Assembly: GCA_964560875.1 (NCBI GenBank)
Contig: CAZLMW010000001.1
Location: 62,001-126,000, forward strand
DNA: 64,000 nt
From: CAZLMW01 sp964560875
Lineage (GTDB): Bacteria; Myxococcota_A; UBA9042
Direction of reading: 5' to 3'
The first letter of the stretch is position 1. Each line of letters starts with the position of its first letter. Under the pieces are notes generated by a model. The model ran no database searches. It saw only the letters and a list, made by a program, of their open reading frames with translations, and had not been told where the DNA came from. Below are positions 16,823 through 25,357 of the stretch, piece after piece. A program made the position numbers and the translations under genes.

Positions 16823-18454
16823 TCAGTCCTCGAGTCGATCGCGTCGTACGGCGTCTTTGACGATGTCGGCGAGCGCGGGACCCGTCTTGCAGAGCGTCTT
16901 GGTAAAATCGCTGCCGTCGGGGCAGGTTCGCTGGACCTGTGTGAACGCCCAATAGCCGCTGCCGCCGCGCGCGAGGTAGTCGTTGGTCGCGATGGCGTAG
17001 TCGGCCGTGTCCACGACGTCCTTGCCGCCGATCCGCAGCGTGACGACACGGCTGCCGGGCCGCTTGATGCCGACCTGGGCGCCGCCTTTCCACGTGTACT
17101 TGATGGCGTCTTGGCTGCGATCGCAGGCGATGTCGATGCCGTACAAGACGACGCGCAACCCCCGGCCGCGATGCCCCTTGGTGCACGCGTGTTCGGCGAG
17201 ATGACGCATCCATTTGCCCTTCATCCGGGCGACGACAATACGGTTGCGGAACGGATGGATGCCCTCGATCTCGAGGTTGGTGACCGGGCCCTTCGGATAG
17301 GTCTTGGCGGTGCGGATGCCGCCGGCGTTGAGCAGACCGCCACCAACGTCGATCTTGCGCTCGCCAAGCCAGCGGGTGACAGCGCGGGCCACGAGGCCTC
17401 CGTAGACCTTGCGCGCCCGACCGCGAAGGGACCAGGCGCGCCGGCGCTGACCGATCACGACCTCGGGCGGATAGTTGCCGCGAAGTGCGTTGACATGCGC
17501 GGTTATCGCCGGGTCGGCGGGCATGTTTTCGTCGATCTTGTGCACGTACCAATAGGTGCGATCGCCGTTGTAGCCGCCGCCGGGTTTGCCGTAGAGCTCG
17601 ACGTGGCCGAGGTGCGCGAACCGAGCGCCGCCTTGCACGATCACGGTGCCGTTCACCTTCTTTTCCCGGCGCAGCAGAATGTGCGAATGGCCCCCGAGCA
17701 GCACGTCGATGCCGTCGACATGTTTGGCCGTCGCGATGTCGGAGCCAAGGCCGAGATGGGTGATGCCGACCACAGCGTCGACACCGGTTTTGCGGAGCTT
17801 GGCGACAGCGGCGCGCGCGGCGGGGTAGTGCGGATCCTCGGGGTTGGAAAAACGCGTGTCACCGAAGTCGCTGATGCGCTTGGTCGACGCGGTGAGCAGG
17901 CCGAAAAAGCCGAGTTTCATCCCGCCGCAGTTTCGAATCGTGGTGTGGACGAAAAGCTTCTGCCCGCTGTTGTCGAGCGCTGTGCCCTTGCCCTCATCGA
18001 GGTTGGAGACGACGAGCTTGAGCGACGTGAGCCCCTTGATCGAGTCGCGCACAACCGCGGGTCCACCATCGAACTCGTGGTTGCCGAGCACGGCGAGATC
18101 GTAGCCGGCCTTTTGATACGTGTGCCAGATGTCGGTCGCGGCCTTTACGCGGTTGCCGTCGGTGCGCTGGATGTAGCGGCCCTGGAGAATGTCGCCTGCG
18201 GAGATGAGGAGGACGCCGCGCCCCTCCGCCACCAGGCGCTTTTTCGTGGCAGCAACGCGGTCGATCGTGCCGGTGTAGGCGATCTGGGGCCCAACCTTGA
18301 CCCGTTCGCCGTCGAAATTGGCCTCGCTGTCGTTGGTGAGCAGCAGCGTACAGCGAGCGACCTTGCCGGTTGGGGACTTGGTGACGGATTTGCTGGCCCC
18401 GCAAGCCGTCGCGACGACGACGACGAGGCTCAAGGCAAACAGCCGAGCGACCAT
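16823..18454 (-). CDS. 5'-nucleotidase/UshA-type metallophosphatase lipoprotein
   Basis: 543 residues. The ATG at 18454 gives a compact lipoprotein signal (LFALSLVVVVATAC). The N-terminal calcineurin-like domain shows LLLTNDSEANFDG, SAGDILQG, GNHEFDGG, and GGHSH metal and catalytic motifs. The C-terminal 5'-nucleotidase domain shows LLNAGGIRTAK and YAIATNDYLARGGSGY, the substrate-binding signatures. The first motif has Asn-Asp-Ser-Glu where relatives usually have Asn-Asp-x-His, so one metal ligand may be altered. It probably dephosphorylates nucleotides or sugar phosphates outside the inner membrane. It starts 72 bases after the aldolase gene of the microcompartment operon. Confidence 0.88.
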   Translation of the reverse strand: MVARLFALSLVVVVATACGASKSVTKSPTGKVARCTLLLTNDSEANFDGERVKVGPQIAYTGTIDRVAATKKRLVAEGRGVLLISAGDILQGRYIQRTDGNRVKAATDIWHTYQKAGYDLAVLGNHEFDGGPAVVRDSIKGLTSLKLVVSNLDEGKGTALDNSGQKLFVHTTIRNCGGMKLGFFGLLTASTKRISDFGDTRFSNPEDPHYPAARAAVAKLRKTGVDAVVGITHLGLGSDIATAKHVDGIDVLLGGHSHILLRREKKVNGTVIVQGGARFAHLGHVELYGKPGGGYNGDRTYWYVHKIDENMPADPAITAHVNALRGNYPPEVVIGQRRRAWSLRGRARKVYGGLVARAVTRWLGERKIDVGGGLLNAGGIRTAKTYPKGPVTNLEIEGIHPFRNRIVVARMKGKWMRHLAEHACTKGHRGRGLRVVLYGIDIACDRSQDAIKYTWKGGAQVGIKRPGSRVVTLRIGGKDVVDTADYAIATNDYLARGGSGYWAFTQVQRTCPDGSDFTKTLCKTGPALADIVKDAVRRDRLED

Positions 18455-18526
18455 ATGTGGCCTGATCACGATCCAGAAGAACGCGGGCATGGAGTTCACC
18501 GCCGTGGTCGGGTGGGTTGGGGCTTG

Positions 18527-19240
18527 TCAACCACGTCCGCGCAGACGCCTTCCATCGGGGCCCAGACCAGCTTTGGCGCGCTTTTCGAGCAGACGCTTTA
18601 CGTCGGCCTCGCGGATCGTGTTGACGCCGCCGGCCGCGATGGCCTGAATTTGGATGCGGGCGAGGTGTTCGACGAGCTCGACGCGCAGGAACGCTTGCTC
18701 GAGGTCATCGCCCCAACCGAGCACACCGTGGTTGGCCATCGTAATGACGTCGTATGACTCGGCGAGATCGCGGATCCCAGCGAGCATGTCGGCGCTGTTG
18801 GGGAAGAAATACGGCAGCAGCGGCACGCGATCGCCCAGCGAAACGACCGCTTCGGCGATCATCTGGGTCTGGACCTCGTGGCCAGCGACGGATAGCCCGG
18901 TGGCCGATGGCGGGTGCGCGTGGACAACGGCTTTGGCGTCGGCGCGCTGTTCGTAGACGGCTTGGTGCATCCGGAATTCGGAGAAAGGACGGCGGCCGCC
19001 CTGCAGGACCCGACCGCTGCGGTCGACGACGATGAGATCGGTCAGCTGGATGACGCGTTTGCTGAGCGCCGTTGGGGTCAGCAGGAAGCGTTCACCGGCA
19101 AGACGAAGCGAAAGATTGCCGTCATGGTTGCCGACCCAACCCCGTTCATGAAGCTCGTGACAGATCGAGAGAATCTCACGGCGTGCGCCGGGTAGCGTGG
19201 CTTCGGAGCCGTGGAGGGTGTGAACGCTGCGGCTGCTCAT
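18527..19240 (-). CDS. Class II aldolase (fuculose-phosphate aldolase-like), candidate microcompartment enzyme
   Basis: 237 residues. Zinc-dependent aldol cleavage of a sugar phosphate to an aldehyde and a three-carbon phosphate is the family reaction. Zinc ligands are visible as HAHPP (two His) and NHGVLGWG (third His); the catalytic Glu lies in PFSEFRMHQAVY. Its ATG overlaps the stop of the second vertex-protein gene by 4 bp, tying it to the shell proteins. The C-terminal 30 residues after AIAAGGVNTI contain READVKRLLEKRAKAGL, an amphipathic helix set off from the fold, which could be an encapsulation peptide; that is inference. A lactaldehyde- or glycolaldehyde-yielding role would fit the context. 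Confidence 0.88.
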   Translation of the reverse strand: MSSRSVHTLHGSEATLPGARREILSICHELHERGWVGNHDGNLSLRLAGERFLLTPTALSKRVIQLTDLIVVDRSGRVLQGGRRPFSEFRMHQAVYEQRADAKAVVHAHPPSATGLSVAGHEVQTQMIAEAVVSLGDRVPLLPYFFPNSADMLAGIRDLAESYDVITMANHGVLGWGDDLEQAFLRVELVEHLARIQIQAIAAGGVNTIREADVKRLLEKRAKAGLGPDGRRLRGRG

Positions 19241-19506
19241 GCGACGGTGACCGCGTCCACCACGCCGACGATGCAGCAGCGCACCGGGGAGCGCGGGTTG
19301 TCGAGGACCTGGCGGATCCCATTGCCCTCGCGCAGCACGATGACGGTGTCTCCAGGGCCGGCCTGGGCGTGATCGACAGCGAGGAACGTCGCGCCGCTGT
19401 CATCACCCTTTTCATCGATCGGCTGCACGACGAAGACCGCCAGCGCAGCCAGCTCGGGGTGCTTGATCGTCGAGACGACGTTTTCCACGACGCGACCGAG
19501 GATCAC
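19237..19506 (-). CDS. Bacterial microcompartment vertex protein (EutN/CcmL, BMC-P), copy 2
   Basis: 89 residues. It begins (M/V)ILGRVVENVVSTIKHPELAAL, the characteristic start of EutN/CcmL pentamers, and continues with FVVQPID, AVDHAQAGPGDTV, a glycine-glutamate turn in VLREGNGIR and a closing VVDAVTVA strand. Such pentamers cap the vertices of icosahedral protein shells. A GTG at 19506 has GGAGG seven bases upstream and overlaps the stop of copy 1 by 4 bp (GTGA). The two copies share the same fold but differ clearly, so they are old paralogues rather than a fresh duplication. Confidence 0.92.
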   Translation of the reverse strand: MILGRVVENVVSTIKHPELAALAVFVVQPIDEKGDDSGATFLAVDHAQAGPGDTVIVLREGNGIRQVLDNPRSPVRCCIVGVVDAVTVA

Positions 19507-19811
19507 CGGGCGCCTCCCGATTTCCACTCGCTGCTGGCCGGCAAGGTTCGGCCACCGACGCGGTCGACGATCGCGATAATCGCGTGATCAACGGGCACAA
19601 ATGGCTCAGGCATCGCGACCGCGGCCTCGCGGCTGCTGGTGAGATGAACGACGTCACCCGGTCCGGCGACCGTTGTGTCCGCGGCGACAATCACGCCACC
19701 CCGGTCCTTTCCAGACTCGTCCATCGGCTGCACGACAAGCATGCGGATGCCTTCGAGGCCGGGCGACTTCTGGGTGGCGATCACGGTGCCAATGACGCGT
19801 CCGAGGAACAT
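19503..19811 (-). CDS. Bacterial microcompartment vertex protein (EutN/CcmL, BMC-P), copy 1
   Basis: 102 residues. It begins MFLGRVIGTVIATQKSPGLEGIRMLVVQPMD, shown here as a family-matching stretch in parts: the LGRVxGTVxAT start and the LxVVQPxD strand. VAADTTVAGPGDVV follows, then SSREAA in place of the usual GSSAR turn, and the AIIAIVDRV strand. Compared with copy 2 it has a C-terminal extension of about a dozen residues, which could project from the vertex. It is the first gene of a three-gene operon with 4-bp overlaps. No hexameric BMC-H gene is nearby. Confidence 0.92.
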   Translation of the reverse strand: MFLGRVIGTVIATQKSPGLEGIRMLVVQPMDESGKDRGGVIVAADTTVAGPGDVVHLTSSREAAVAMPEPFVPVDHAIIAIVDRVGGRTLPASSEWKSGGAR

Positions 19812-19910
19812 GCCCGCGACTGTGGCACGCGACTTTGCGGAGGGTCAACCGACAACGAAGCCGCCGTCGCCGCGCTTGACCGGTCCACCAAGCTCCAGTA
19901 CCGAACGCTC

Positions 19911-20775
19911 ATGATACGCATCATCGCGACCGCCCTGCTCGCCCTGCTCGTCGCCTGCTCCAACGTCGAACCAAAGGCCACCGGTGGGTCGGGAGCAAAG
20001 CCCGATACCGAAGCCGTCGCCGATACCGAAGCCGTCGCCGATACCGAGTCCGTGGCCGATGCCGAAGCCCATGCCGTGGCCGATGCCGAAGCCGTCGCCG
20101 ATGCCGATGCCGAGTCCGTGGCCGATACCGAAGCAGTCGCCGATACCGAAGCCGATACAGCCGTCGCCGATACCGAAGCCGATACAGCCACCGCGACCGA
20201 TGCCAGCTCGCCAACCACCCACGTCGTGGTGCGCTATCCAAAGGCCAACGAGATGTTCCTGCGCGGCGACCTCAAACCGCTCTCGTGGACCGCAAACACC
20301 GCTCCAGCGGCCGTTTCAACCGGCATCGCGTCGTTCCTGCTGCCCAACACCGGCAAGAAAGCGCTCGTGAAGGTCGTGCGCGTCACCAAGGGCAAACCAT
20401 TGGCGTGGCAGCTGGGGCCCAATCACGTCGTCGAGCCGGGTATCAAGCGCGAAATCTACCCGTACTTCGATAAAGCCCATGCTTCCGGCCGATTGGAGAC
20501 ATTCAGCATCGCAGGACCCGGTTTTGCGGGATCTTTGAAGGGCAACCGCTACAGCTGTGCGCGCATGGATCGATCACGGAACGGCGGAAGGGAGCCTCGC
20601 AAAAGCCAAGCAGATGCGCGACGTGTGGACCGGGGCTGGCTACAAGCTCGGCGAGACGATCGGCTACCACGAAGCGGTCGGCGCCAAACACACAGAGAGC
20701 GCTTGGAAAGCGCGCGTGCACCTCGGCCTGCGGTTTCTGTTTGATCCGGGTGACCGTCAGCCGGCCTTTCCCTGA
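19911..20775 (+). pseudogene. Esterase lipoprotein with internal deletion and frameshift
   Basis: The first frame (ATG at 19911) gives a lipoprotein signal (LLALLVAC), a long Asp/Thr/Glu/Ala/Val repeat linker (about 19990-20210, 18-bp imperfect repeats), and then the N-terminal part of a secreted esterase of the Esterase D/enterochelin-esterase type: HVVVRYPKANEMFLRGDL, then PLSWTANTAP and REIYPYFDKA. Near 20550 the frame changes by one. The next frame gives the end of the same kind of protein: AWIDHGTAEGSLAKA, then YHEAVGAKHTESAWKARVHLGLRFLF. The roughly 200 residues that normally lie between, including the GxSxG nucleophile elbow, are missing. It therefore looks like a dead gene, or a local mis-assembly. 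Confidence 0.7.
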
Positions 20776-20791
20776 TGGTCGACGACGCCAA

Positions 20792-21649
20792 TCAACCGCG
20801 CTTGAGCTTGATCAGCATCCGGGCAGCGTTGTTCAGATCGCGCTTGTGGGCGCGGGTGCGGCCGAGGATCAGGTAGCGCTCAAGCTGCTTGATGGCTTTG
20901 TCCTTGTCACCTAGCTGGAGCAACGCGGCGGCGTAGTTCAGGTGCAACGTGTAGTCTGCGCGCGGGTTCTTTTCGGCGACCGCGAACACGTCTTTGGCCC
21001 GATCCGGACGACCGACATCCATCCACGACAGCCCATAGGCCTGCTGCAAGTCGATGCTGTCTGGTGAAAAGCGCATGCCCTCCTGGAGGACCTTGAGCGC
21101 CGCTTCGTGAGCACCGACCTCGCTGTAAAGCCGGCCGAGCGACAGGTACGACGGGTAGTGGCCGGGGTCGCCCTTGATCGCGGCGCGGAGGTGAGCGTCC
21201 TGGATCTTCCGCTTGCCGGCCTTGCGCGCCATCTTGGCCCAGAGAAAGTGGCCGCCGGGGTGGAATTCGTCGAGCGCGAACAGCTTCTTGAGCGCCTCTT
21301 GTGACTTCTTGTACTCACCGAGCTGGTAGGTGGCCCGCGCGAGATGCAGCCAGCCGTCCGGTCGCAGCGGGTCGGACGCCAGGGAGGTCGTGAGCAGCTT
21401 TGCGGCGTCTTTGGCGTTGCCTTCGCGGAGCTCGAGAAAGCCGAGATAGAAGGACGCGTCGGCGTCGGCCGGGCTCAGTTTGATGGCCTTTCGCAGCTTG
21501 CCGCGGGCCATGTTGTAGTTGCTCTGGTTGAGCGCGAGCACCGCGTCGTTGATGTTTGCGGCCGTGCGCTTGGCGGTGTCGTCGCAGCCGGACAGCGCGA
21601 CCGCCGCAGCGAGCAAGACGGCCACGAGAAGACGCGACGTTTCAGACAT
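20792..21649 (-). CDS. TPR lipoprotein
   Basis: 285 residues. The signal peptide ends in the lipobox ALSGC. The mature protein is almost entirely TPR units, for example AVLALNQSNYNMARGKLRKAI, then DASFYLGFLELREGNAKDAAKLL, GWLHLARATYQLGEYKKSQEAL and YPSYLSLGRLYSEVGAHEAALKVL, about seven in all. The ATG at 21649 follows AGGA with good spacing and is preferred over an ATG six codons earlier. It is the gene after the AgmX-like protein on the same strand, so a scaffold role in the same envelope complex is plausible. Confidence 0.85.
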   Translation of the reverse strand: MSETSRLLVAVLLAAAVALSGCDDTAKRTAANINDAVLALNQSNYNMARGKLRKAIKLSPADADASFYLGFLELREGNAKDAAKLLTTSLASDPLRPDGWLHLARATYQLGEYKKSQEALKKLFALDEFHPGGHFLWAKMARKAGKRKIQDAHLRAAIKGDPGHYPSYLSLGRLYSEVGAHEAALKVLQEGMRFSPDSIDLQQAYGLSWMDVGRPDRAKDVFAVAEKNPRADYTLHLNYAAALLQLGDKDKAIKQLERYLILGRTRAHKRDLNNAARMLIKLKRG

Positions 21650-21696
21650 CTTCGTCCTGGAAAACATGGTCGCGAGGCCGGGAAGGGGCGCGTCGA

Positions 21697-23409
21697 TCAA
21701 CGGCGCGAGAACACGAACGGGTAGACGACCATCGTCGAGCCACCGCCCTTGGCGCGCGGGAACTTCCACGTCTTGATGTTGCGCACGATGCAGTTTTCGA
21801 CCGCCGGTGAGTTCAGGCCCGAGTCCGCGACTTTGACGCCGGTGACAGCGCCGGTCGGAGCGATCAGGAACTTGACCTTGACCTTGCCGGATAGGCTCGG
21901 ATTGCTCTGCAGACCCTTTTGGTAGCACGCCTTGATGGCGCCCATCTTGCGCGCGATGTAGCGCTTGATGACCTTCTTGGGCAGCTCGCCGGACGCCTTC
22001 GCGGACCGCGATCCACCGACACGAACGACCTTCTGCGCGCGGGCCTTCAGGCCGATCTTGACGTCTTTGCCGGCCTTCTTGTTCTTCTCGAGGCTGGCGA
22101 TCTTGCCCCGCGTCGTAGCGGACTTGCCGCCGAGTCGGTCCTCTTTCTTCGCGCCGGCAACCGCCGCGAGTCCGGCCGTCGCACCGGTGGGGTCGGCGAT
22201 CACCTGGGCACCGCCTGAGCCTTCGTCGGGATTGGCGGTCGACTCGCCGCCGCCGTCATCGGATTCAGCGAAGAGACGCGTCCCGATGGCCTGCTGGTCG
22301 ATCTGGGCGAGCGCATCGTCGAGGGCTTCGGTCTGCTTGGCGGCCTTGTCGACCATCTCTTTGACGACCTCGGCTTTCTTTTCCTCGTCGAGGTTGTCGA
22401 GGGCCTTCTCGATCTTGTTGACCTCTTGCTTGACCTCTTCCTCTTCCTTCTTCTCTTCCTTCTTCTCGTCCTGCTTGATCGGCGTCTCTTCCTTCTTCTC
22501 TTCCTCTTCCTTCTCTTCTTCCTCTTGCGGCTTTTCCTCTTCCTGGACGTCGATGTACTCGAGCTCGGCGATGCGCTGTTCCTGCTTTTGCAGGTAGCTC
22601 AGCTTGGCTCGGTTGCGCCATTCCGGTGAGTTGAAGGCCATGATCAGCGGGATCGTCGTCATGAGGAACGCGACGGTCCACGAGATGGCGAAGGGGATGA
22701 TGCGCCGATCGAAGAACGCGAACTTGGCCGGCGGCGGGACCGGAACGCGGCTGATGATGAACGTGAAGTCGCCGAAAACGAGCACAGCGCGGGTGCCGCC
22801 GGTCAGCGGAATCACCGGACCACGAACGCCATCCACCTTGCCGTCGCGAACGTCGGCGATGTCGTGTACGTCGCCATCAACGATGAGGTGACCGGCCGCT
22901 TTTTTGCCGTCGACGCGCAGGCCGAAGCGGGCTGACGCGTGCGGTTCGACGAGCACGAGCTTGTCGCCACCAATCGCGTCTTCGGGTACGACAAAGATGC
23001 CCTTCGGACCGGCGGACACGACCTGCGGCTTGGCGAAGAACTGCGCGGTGAGCATGTCCCCGCGCCACAAGACGGCGACGTCGACGCCGAGCTTGGTGCT
23101 CTGCTTATCGGCAGGTTTCTTATCCGCACCGCCCTTGTTGCCGGGCAACTTCGGCTTGTTGGGGCCGGTGGACGTCAGCTTCTTGTTGTCGCGCTTGAGC
23201 GTCATGCCGTCATGCGACAGGTCAGCGCCCTTCTTGGTCGTGGTCGCGTCGATGGAGACGGACGAGGGCGGCGGTGCCGATGGCGGGCCCGAAGATGGCA
23301 CGCTCACGTCGGCGCGCGACGCGTGGATCGTGCGTGCATCGTGGGGCTCAGGTGCGCCTTTGCCGGACATAGCCGAGCCTTTGGCGCTGGACTTTTGCTT
23401 CTTGGCCAT
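21697..23409 (-). CDS. AgmX/PglI-type TonB-like envelope protein
   Basis: 570 residues. Residues about 1-105 are basic and low-complexity. A beta-rich segment (about 105-220) follows, then one membrane helix (IPFAISWTVAFLMTTIPLIM, about 235-255). A long Glu/Lys coiled coil comes next (about 285-340, with runs such as EEEEKEEEEKKEE). The C-terminal 100 residues match the AgmX/PglI and TonB C-terminal type: IKRYIARKMGAIKACYQKGL, then KVKVKFLIAPTGAVTGVKV and FPRAKGGGSTMVVYPFVF. Relatives are linked to gliding motility and energy transduction across the periplasm in myxobacteria. The ATG at 23409 was chosen over a TTG five codons upstream. Confidence 0.85.
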   Translation of the reverse strand: MAKKQKSSAKGSAMSGKGAPEPHDARTIHASRADVSVPSSGPPSAPPPSSVSIDATTTKKGADLSHDGMTLKRDNKKLTSTGPNKPKLPGNKGGADKKPADKQSTKLGVDVAVLWRGDMLTAQFFAKPQVVSAGPKGIFVVPEDAIGGDKLVLVEPHASARFGLRVDGKKAAGHLIVDGDVHDIADVRDGKVDGVRGPVIPLTGGTRAVLVFGDFTFIISRVPVPPPAKFAFFDRRIIPFAISWTVAFLMTTIPLIMAFNSPEWRNRAKLSYLQKQEQRIAELEYIDVQEEEKPQEEEEKEEEEKKEETPIKQDEKKEEKKEEEEVKQEVNKIEKALDNLDEEKKAEVVKEMVDKAAKQTEALDDALAQIDQQAIGTRLFAESDDGGGESTANPDEGSGGAQVIADPTGATAGLAAVAGAKKEDRLGGKSATTRGKIASLEKNKKAGKDVKIGLKARAQKVVRVGGSRSAKASGELPKKVIKRYIARKMGAIKACYQKGLQSNPSLSGKVKVKFLIAPTGAVTGVKVADSGLNSPAVENCIVRNIKTWKFPRAKGGGSTMVVYPFVFSRR

Positions 23410-23460
23410 GGGGCTGCCTTGCAACGGTCGAGGTGGGCTGTTCGACCGCTGTTGCGTGGA

Positions 23461-23778
23461 CTACAGCTGGGTTGCCGAGCGCACGATCTCCTTGAAGAAG
23501 TCCATGCGGATCCGGATCAGGCTCGTGCGGGTGCGCGAGTTGATCGATTCGACGACGCTGGACTCAGGACGCAGGTAGGACGTTTCGACGACGTCATCTT
23601 CGAAGCTGACGGTGCGGCTCGAGGACGATCTCTTGCGCTTGGCGAACGCTTCGTTGGGCGCAAGGGAGACACCAGCGATGAGAATCACGCCGAGCAGAGA
23701 CGCGAGCAAAGCAAAGGACCGCGAACGACCCTGCTTGGCTGGTTGACGCTTCGTAGCGATGCGCGTCCCGTTCGACAT
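23461..23778 (-). CDS. Small exported protein of unknown function, upstream of AgmX-like gene
   Basis: 105 residues. Basic N-terminus, one hydrophobic segment (SFALLASLLGVILIAGVSLA, about 21-40) ending near an AFA site, then a polar region SRTVSFEDDVVETSYLRPES and a C-terminal FFKEIVRSATQL helix. The ATG at 23778 has GGAGA six bases upstream. It sits 51 bases before the AgmX-like gene and reads the same way, so it is likely the first gene of that transcription unit. I cannot assign a function. Confidence 0.75.
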   Translation of the reverse strand: MSNGTRIATKRQPAKQGRSRSFALLASLLGVILIAGVSLAPNEAFAKRKRSSSSRTVSFEDDVVETSYLRPESSVVESINSRTRTSLIRIRMDFFKEIVRSATQL

Positions 23779-23805
23779 GGCTTCTCCAATCGTGATCGGC
23801 GGCCG

Positions 23806-23835
23806 AGTATAGGCCGTTTTTTGCCGATGGCGCAA
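23806..23835 (-). promoter_or_regulatory. Candidate sigma-70-type promoter for the AgmX-like operon
   Basis: On the minus strand a TATACT hexamer (23811-23806), one mismatch from the -10 consensus, lies 18 bases after TTGCGC (23835-23830), which matches only the TTG of the -35 consensus. The -10 is 28 bases upstream of the ATG at 23778. The -10 match is good and the -35 poor. Confidence 0.4.
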
Positions 23836-23898
23836 CGCACCGAGGACGATGCGATGGGCCGCTTACAAACCCTTCGACGCGCGACGTTATACGACGAT

Positions 23899-25311
23899 CT
23901 ATACCGACGCTGCTTTGATGGCGTCGGCGACTTGCCGCAAAGCGGTTTGCGCATCGGAACGGCAGACAAGGCTGCGGACGTCCAACACGACCGCTTCATC
24001 GCGGACCCGCGCCAAGACAGGCGGGGCACCGTTGCGCAGGCGATTGGCCAGGGCGGTCGCGCCGATGCGGTCGTGGGTCAACTTGACGGCGAAGGATGGC
24101 AATGTCTCACCGGGTTGGCTGCCACCGCCGACGCGGGCTTCACTGTTCACCAAACCGACGCGCAAACCGTCGATCTCAGCGAGCGATCGCGCGAGAGAAT
24201 CGCCGGCCTCACGCACCTTCGGCAGTTTCATGGATGCGGCGGCGAGCACGGGCACGTCGTGACGAGCACGCCCGAGCAAATGCATTCGGAGGGTCGCTTC
24301 CAACCCCGCCAACGTCATCGAATCGACGCGGACAGCGCGCGCCATCGCGTTGCCGCCCAGGGCCTTGGTCCAGCGTTTTGCGCCGACGATGACGCCAGCC
24401 TGGGGGCCGCCAACGAGCTTGTCGCCCGAAAACGTCGCGAGGTCGGCGCCGGCCGCGATCACCTCAGCGACGGTGGGTTCGTCGGCGAGACCGAACGACG
24501 CAGGGTCGTGCAATGCGCCAGAGCCCAGGTCGGCGATCACGGGGATATTGAGACCGCGACCAAGCGCGACCAGGTCGGCAAGCTCGGGTGTGTTGACGAA
24601 CCCCTCGATGCGGAAGTTGCTGCGGTGGACCTGCATCATTGCGGCGGGAGGATCGCCGGCGTCGGTGAGCTCGCGGGCGGCGTTTTCGTAGTCGCGCAGC
24701 CAGGTTCGATTGGTGGTGCCGACTTCGACCAGGCGAGCGCCGGCCGCCCGCATCACGTCGGGCACACGAAAGCTGCCGCCGATCTCGACAAGCTCGCCGC
24801 GGGAAACCAACACGGGGCGTCCCGCGGCGATCGCGTGCAGCGCCAACATGACAGCCGCGGCGTTGTTGTTGACGACCAGGCCATCTTCAGCCCCGGTCAG
24901 CCAACGCAGCAGCGGTTTGAGCAGCCCCTGGCGTGAACCGCGGCGGCCGTCGGAGAGATGCAGCTCGAGGTTGCAGTAACCGGCAGAGGTCTCCGAGATG
25001 GCGGCGATTGCTGCGGTGGCGAGGGGTGCGCGGCCTGCATTGGTATGCACCAAGACACCGGTGCCGTTGTGCAGCGGACGCAGGATCGGGCCGACAACGA
25101 GCTGGATCCGGTCCCGCAAACCATGATCAACGGCGGATACGAGCGCCTTCTCGGAGCCGATCTCGCCGGCAAGCGTCGCCGCGCGAACGGCATCGACGGT
25201 TTCTCGACACACGGTGGTCGCGAGCCAATCGGGCCAGCCCGGGTGTTGATCGAGCAGCCGCACCTTGAGCTTCTCGATCGCGGGCAAGTGACGTAGCAGG
25301 GCACCGGGCAT
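23899..25311 (-). CDS. selA: L-seryl-tRNA(Sec) selenium transferase
   Basis: 470 residues, the usual SelA length. It is a PLP enzyme that converts seryl-tRNA(Sec) to selenocysteinyl-tRNA(Sec) using selenophosphate. Visible signatures: LRHLPAIEKL at the N-terminus, LHNGTGVLVHTNAGRAPL, VVNNNAAAVMLAL, RGELVEIGGSFRVPD, and the PLP lysine in TFSGDKLVGGPQAG. The ATG at 25311 gives the standard N-terminus (MPGALLRHLP). It is divergent from the ABC transporter with 46 bases between. selB, selC and selD are not in the window, so the rest of the selenocysteine pathway must lie elsewhere. Confidence 0.95.
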   Translation of the reverse strand: MPGALLRHLPAIEKLKVRLLDQHPGWPDWLATTVCRETVDAVRAATLAGEIGSEKALVSAVDHGLRDRIQLVVGPILRPLHNGTGVLVHTNAGRAPLATAAIAAISETSAGYCNLELHLSDGRRGSRQGLLKPLLRWLTGAEDGLVVNNNAAAVMLALHAIAAGRPVLVSRGELVEIGGSFRVPDVMRAAGARLVEVGTTNRTWLRDYENAARELTDAGDPPAAMMQVHRSNFRIEGFVNTPELADLVALGRGLNIPVIADLGSGALHDPASFGLADEPTVAEVIAAGADLATFSGDKLVGGPQAGVIVGAKRWTKALGGNAMARAVRVDSMTLAGLEATLRMHLLGRARHDVPVLAAASMKLPKVREAGDSLARSLAEIDGLRVGLVNSEARVGGGSQPGETLPSFAVKLTHDRIGATALANRLRNGAPPVLARVRDEAVVLDVRSLVCRSDAQTALRQVADAIKAASV

Positions 25312-25357
25312 GGGCGAAGCGTACAGCGCGTGAGCAAGCCGTGTACACTCCGCCGCG

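Noticed and set aside
16739..18757. Open frame of 672 codons on the + strand across the phosphatase and aldolase genes
   Set aside because: Antisense to two genes with clear catalytic motifs; no recognisable protein features.
18527..19811. A complete microcompartment locus
   Set aside because: No BMC-H hexamer or signature core enzymes are nearby, so only a satellite locus can be claimed.
20530..20560. Programmed frameshift or recoding in the esterase gene
   Set aside because: A frameshift alone would not supply the missing 200 residues, and there is no slippery heptamer at the joint.
23800..23822. Terminator on the + strand (5-bp stem followed by six T)
   Set aside because: No + strand gene ends here; the same bases contain the better-supported -10 element for the minus-strand operon.
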